The translations under genes and the position numbers were made by a program. Below, piece by piece: positions 61,301-64,000 of a stretch of DNA of 64,000 nucleotides. The stretch's first letter is position 1, and each line of letters opens with the position of its first letter. The notes under the pieces were generated by a model. The model saw only the letters and a program-made list of their open reading frames with translations, made no database searches and was not told the DNA's origin. Location of the stretch: positions 558,001 to 622,000 of the forward strand of contig NZ_JAKKCJ010000002.1 in the NCBI RefSeq assembly GCF_021726515.1, written 5' to 3'. This stretch comes from Vibrio sp. CK2-1. Lineage in GTDB: Bacteria > Pseudomonadota > Gammaproteobacteria > Enterobacterales > Vibrionaceae.

Positions 61301-62641
61301 ATGATTACAATAAAAAAGGGCTTGGATCTTCCTATTGCTGGAGTTCCTGCTCAGGTGATTAATGATGGCAAGTCCATCAAAACAGTCGCCTTGCTTGGCG
61401 AAGAGTACGTGGGCATGCGTCCAACAATGCATGTTCGCGTTGATGATGAAGTGAAAAAGGGTCAAGTTCTTTTTGTAGATAAAAAGAATCCTGGCGTTCA
61501 ATACACTTCACCTGCAAGCGGTAAAGTTATCGAAGTGAATCGTGGTGCAAAACGTGTTCTTCAATCTGTTGTGATTGAAGTTTCAGGTAATGACCAAGTG
61601 ACTTTCGAAAGCTACACTGCCGATCAACTAGCGAAGCTTGACCGTGAAGTGGTTAAGACTCAACTTGTTGAATCTGGTGTGTGGACTGCATTGCGAACTC
61701 GTCCGTTCAGCAAGGTACCAGCAATCGATTCGACCACTCAGGCAATCTTTGTTACTGCAATGGATACTAATCCACTAGCAGCAGATCCTGCCGTGATTAT
61801 TAATGAGCAAGCAGAAGCCTTTACAGCCGGTCTTGATCTTCTATCTGTATTAACAGATGGAAAGGTATACGTGTGTAAAGCGTCAACAACATTGCCACAA
61901 TCTTCTCAATCTAATGTAGAAGAGCATGTGTTTGCAGGTGTTCACCCAGCTGGTTTAGCGGGAACTCACATGCATCACTTGTACCCAGTGAGCCTAGAAA
62001 ATGTTGCTTGGAGCTTAAACTACCAAGACGTTATCGCGTTCGGTAAGCTATTCCTTACTGGCGAGATTTACACTGATCGTGTGGTTTCATTAGCTGGTCC
62101 TGCAATCAAAGAGCCTCGCTTAGTTCGCACTAGCATTGGTGCAAACCTAGATGATTTAACTGAAGGTGAGATTTTACCGGGCGAAGCTCGTGTGATTTCT
62201 GGTTCAGTATTATCTGGTACTACAGCATCAGGTCCTCATGCTTACCTTGGTCGTTACCATACACAAGTATCTGTTCTTCATGAAGGTCGTGAAAAAGAGC
62301 TCTTCGGTTGGGCAATGCCTGGCGCGCACAAGTTCTCTGTGACTCGTTCTTTCTTAAGCCACTTATTCCCAAGCCGTGTGTTCAATATGACCACTACGAC
62401 AAATGGTAGTGACCGTTCTATGGTGCCAATCGGTAACTATGAGCGTGTAATGCCATTAGATATCGAACCAACATTGTTGCTTCGTGATATCTGTGCTGGG
62501 GATTCTGATAGCGCACAACGTTTAGGCGTTTTAGAGCTGGATGAAGAAGATTTGGCGTTATGTACCTTTGTATGTCCTGGCAAATATGAATATGGCGATT
62601 TACTTCGCGATTGCCTAGACAAGATCGAGAAGGAAGGTTAA
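61301..62641 (+). CDS. nqrA: Na+-translocating NADH:quinone reductase subunit A
   Basis: 446-residue cytoplasm-facing subunit of the sodium-pumping Na+-NQR complex. It starts [20 protein letters not shown], then [20 protein letters not shown] and [31 protein letters not shown] and [20 protein letters not shown], and ends with the NqrA C-terminus [15 protein letters not shown]. Length equals that of V. cholerae NqrA as I know it. A GTG four codons upstream is in frame; the ATG at 61301 fits the family. The ribosome site is weak. First gene of the nqr operon, three bases before nqrB. Confidence 0.97.
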   Translation: MITIKKGLDLPIAGVPAQVINDGKSIKTVALLGEEYVGMRPTMHVRVDDEVKKGQVLFVDKKNPGVQYTSPASGKVIEVNRGAKRVLQSVVIEVSGNDQVTFESYTADQLAKLDREVVKTQLVESGVWTALRTRPFSKVPAIDSTTQAIFVTAMDTNPLAADPAVIINEQAEAFTAGLDLLSVLTDGKVYVCKASTTLPQSSQSNVEEHVFAGVHPAGLAGTHMHHLYPVSLENVAWSLNYQDVIAFGKLFLTGEIYTDRVVSLAGPAIKEPRLVRTSIGANLDDLTEGEILPGEARVISGSVLSGTTASGPHAYLGRYHTQVSVLHEGREKELFGWAMPGAHKFSVTRSFLSHLFPSRVFNMTTTTNGSDRSMVPIGNYERVMPLDIEPTLLLRDICAGDSDSAQRLGVLELDEEDLALCTFVCPGKYEYGDLLRDCLDKIEKEG

Positions 62642-62644
62642 TTC

Positions 62645-63889
62645 ATGGGCCTTAAGAAATTTATAGAAGATATTGAACCGCATTTTGAACCTGGCGGGAA
62701 ACATGAGCGTTGGTTTGCTTTGTATGAAGCAGCAGCAACGCTATTTTACACCCCAGGTACTGTAACAAAACGCAGTTCTCATGTTCGTGATAGCGTTGAT
62801 TTAAAACGTATTATGATCATGGTTTGGCTAGCGGTATTTCCAGCAATGTTCTGGGGTATGTACAATACTGGCCATCAAGCAATTGTCGCGCTTAACCACA
62901 TGTATTCTGGTGAGCAACTTGCCACAATCATTTCTGGTGATTGGCACTACTGGCTAACTGAAATGCTCGGCGGCACACTGACCGACCAAGCCGGTTGGGG
63001 CAGTATGATGCTGCTTGGTGCAACTTACTTCTTACCTATCTACGCAGTTGTTTTCGCTGTAGGTGGCTTCTGGGAAGTATTGTTCTGTATGATTCGTAAG
63101 CATGAAGTTAACGAAGGTTTCTTTGTTACTTCTATCTTGTTTGCGCTAATCGTTCCGCCAACACTACCACTATGGCAAGCTGCGTTAGGTATTACTTTCG
63201 GTGTTGTTGTCGCTAAAGAAATCTTTGGTGGTACAGGCCGTAACTTCCTAAACCCAGCATTGGCTGGCCGTGCGTTCCTATTCTTTGCCTACCCAGCACA
63301 AATTTCTGGTGATGCAGTTTGGACAGCGGCTGATGGCTTCTCTGGTGCTACGGCGCTTAGCCAGTGGGCACAAGGTGGTCACGGTTCATTAGTGAATACA
63401 GTAACAGGTCATTCAATTTCTTGGATGGACGCATTCATCGGTAATATCCCAGGTTCTATGGGTGAGGTTTCTACCTTAGCTCTAATCCTTGGCGGTTTGA
63501 TGATCGTTTATATGAGAATTGCATCATGGCGCATCATTGCGGGTGTAATGATTGGTATGGCTGCTGTATCAACAATGTTTAACCTTATCGGTTCAGACAC
63601 TAACCCAATGTTTGCTATGCCTTGGTACTGGCACCTAGTGCTAGGTGGTTTTGCATTCGGTATGATCTTCATGGCGACAGATCCTGTATCAGCATCATTT
63701 ACTAATAAAGGTAAGTGGGCGTACGGTGCATTGATCGGTGTGATGTGTGTGCTTATCCGTGTAGTTAACCCTGCCTACCCTGAGGGTATGATGCTAGCGA
63801 TCCTATTTGCTAACCTATTTGCACCTCTATTTGATTACTTTGTCGTTGAGAAGAACGTCAAGAGGAGACAAGCTCGCTATGGCAAATAA
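62645..63889 (+). CDS. nqrB: Na+-translocating NADH:quinone reductase subunit B
   Basis: 414-residue membrane subunit with about ten helices that carries a covalent FMN on threonine. The attachment motif SGATALSQW places the flavinylated Thr at position 236, the same number known for V. cholerae NqrB. Other signatures are [20 protein letters not shown] near the N-terminus and [26 protein letters not shown] precedes the ATG. Its end overlaps the nqrC start by 11 bases. Confidence 0.97.
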   Translation: MGLKKFIEDIEPHFEPGGKHERWFALYEAAATLFYTPGTVTKRSSHVRDSVDLKRIMIMVWLAVFPAMFWGMYNTGHQAIVALNHMYSGEQLATIISGDWHYWLTEMLGGTLTDQAGWGSMMLLGATYFLPIYAVVFAVGGFWEVLFCMIRKHEVNEGFFVTSILFALIVPPTLPLWQAALGITFGVVVAKEIFGGTGRNFLNPALAGRAFLFFAYPAQISGDAVWTAADGFSGATALSQWAQGGHGSLVNTVTGHSISWMDAFIGNIPGSMGEVSTLALILGGLMIVYMRIASWRIIAGVMIGMAAVSTMFNLIGSDTNPMFAMPWYWHLVLGGFAFGMIFMATDPVSASFTNKGKWAYGALIGVMCVLIRVVNPAYPEGMMLAILFANLFAPLFDYFVVEKNVKRRQARYGK

Positions 63890-64000
63890 AGACTCCATTA
63901 AAGGTACCCTAGTTACCGTTATTGCTCTGAGCCTTGTGTGTTCAGTTGTAGTATCAACGGCAGCGGTACTATTAAAACCAAAACAAGTAGCAAATGCTAA
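63879..64000 (+). CDS. nqrC: Na+-translocating NADH:quinone reductase subunit C, N-terminal part
   Basis: Truncated by the window edge; 40 codons visible. The product begins [20 protein letters not shown] and goes on with the single N-terminal membrane helix and PKQVANA, as in NqrC. The FMN-binding domain lies outside the window. The ATG overlaps the nqrB end by 11 bases, and GAGGAG lies about 12 bases upstream. Confidence 0.93.
   Translation, partial: MANKDSIKGTLVTVIALSLVCSVVVSTAAVLLKPKQVANA

Overview
The window is chromosomal DNA of a marine Vibrio or close Vibrionaceae relative. This rests on the complete nqrA/nqrB plus the start of nqrC (Na+-pumping NADH dehydrogenase), an OmpK-type outer-membrane channel, a VF530-family small protein, a RelV-type small alarmone synthetase, a second EF-G gene away from any str operon, and a low-to-moderate GC content. 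No rRNA, tRNA, transposase, integrase, CRISPR array or prophage gene was seen. Species cannot be fixed from the sequence alone.

Layout. 1-2.6 kb: end of the deo nucleoside-catabolism operon (deoA', deoB, deoD). 2.6-6.1 kb: ytjB divergent from serB-radA. 6.1-9.1 kb: mtgA and the second EF-G gene. 9.2-12.3 kb: a VF530-like protein, an acyl-CoA ligase and an AraC-type regulator. 12.5-25.2 kb: a complete Tad (Flp pilus) operon of 14 genes, with pseudopilin genes placed before tadZ and an extra AAA-type ATPase between tadV and rcpC. 25.2-28 kb: an O-antigen-ligase-like membrane protein and ChrA. 28-32 kb: a glycerate/sugar-acid module (glycerate kinase, GntP permease, CdaR). 32-38 kb: pncB, dapD, relV, yebG with a LexA box, and a LysR regulator divergent from a TDT-family transporter. 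38.3-48.3 kb: recC, recB and recD, encoding RecBCD. 48.3-54.5 kb: a YhcH-family protein, argA, mltA, then tcdA, csdE and csdA. 54.5-60.9 kb: panE, ompK, ampG, ppiA, yajG, rlmG, bolA. 61.3-64 kb: nqrABC', running off the window.

How the genes work together. The Tad genes supply every core part of a Flp pilus machine (pilin, peptidase, secretin, ATPases, inner-membrane platform, pseudopilins, TPR lipoprotein). csdA, csdE and tcdA form the sulfur-transfer and tRNA ct6A-modification set. mtgA, mltA and ampG cover peptidoglycan synthesis, cleavage and muropeptide recycling. cdaR, gntP and the kinase form a sugar-acid uptake and phosphorylation unit.

The most unusual feature is a family of intergenic repeats at ten places (about 1.6, 4.4, 6.0, 9.2, 9.6, 28.0, 48.8, 51.7, 52.7 and 54.5 kb). 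They are built on a 7-bp period around a CGAG core. Some are clean tandem arrays (18 copies at 9581), others are diverged and fold into hairpins, and two share a 32-bp core at 29 of 32 positions. Other points worth attention are the signal-peptide-like N-terminus of RelV, the ATPase inside the Tad operon, a recC leader hairpin next to a GTG start, and twin palindromes before recB.
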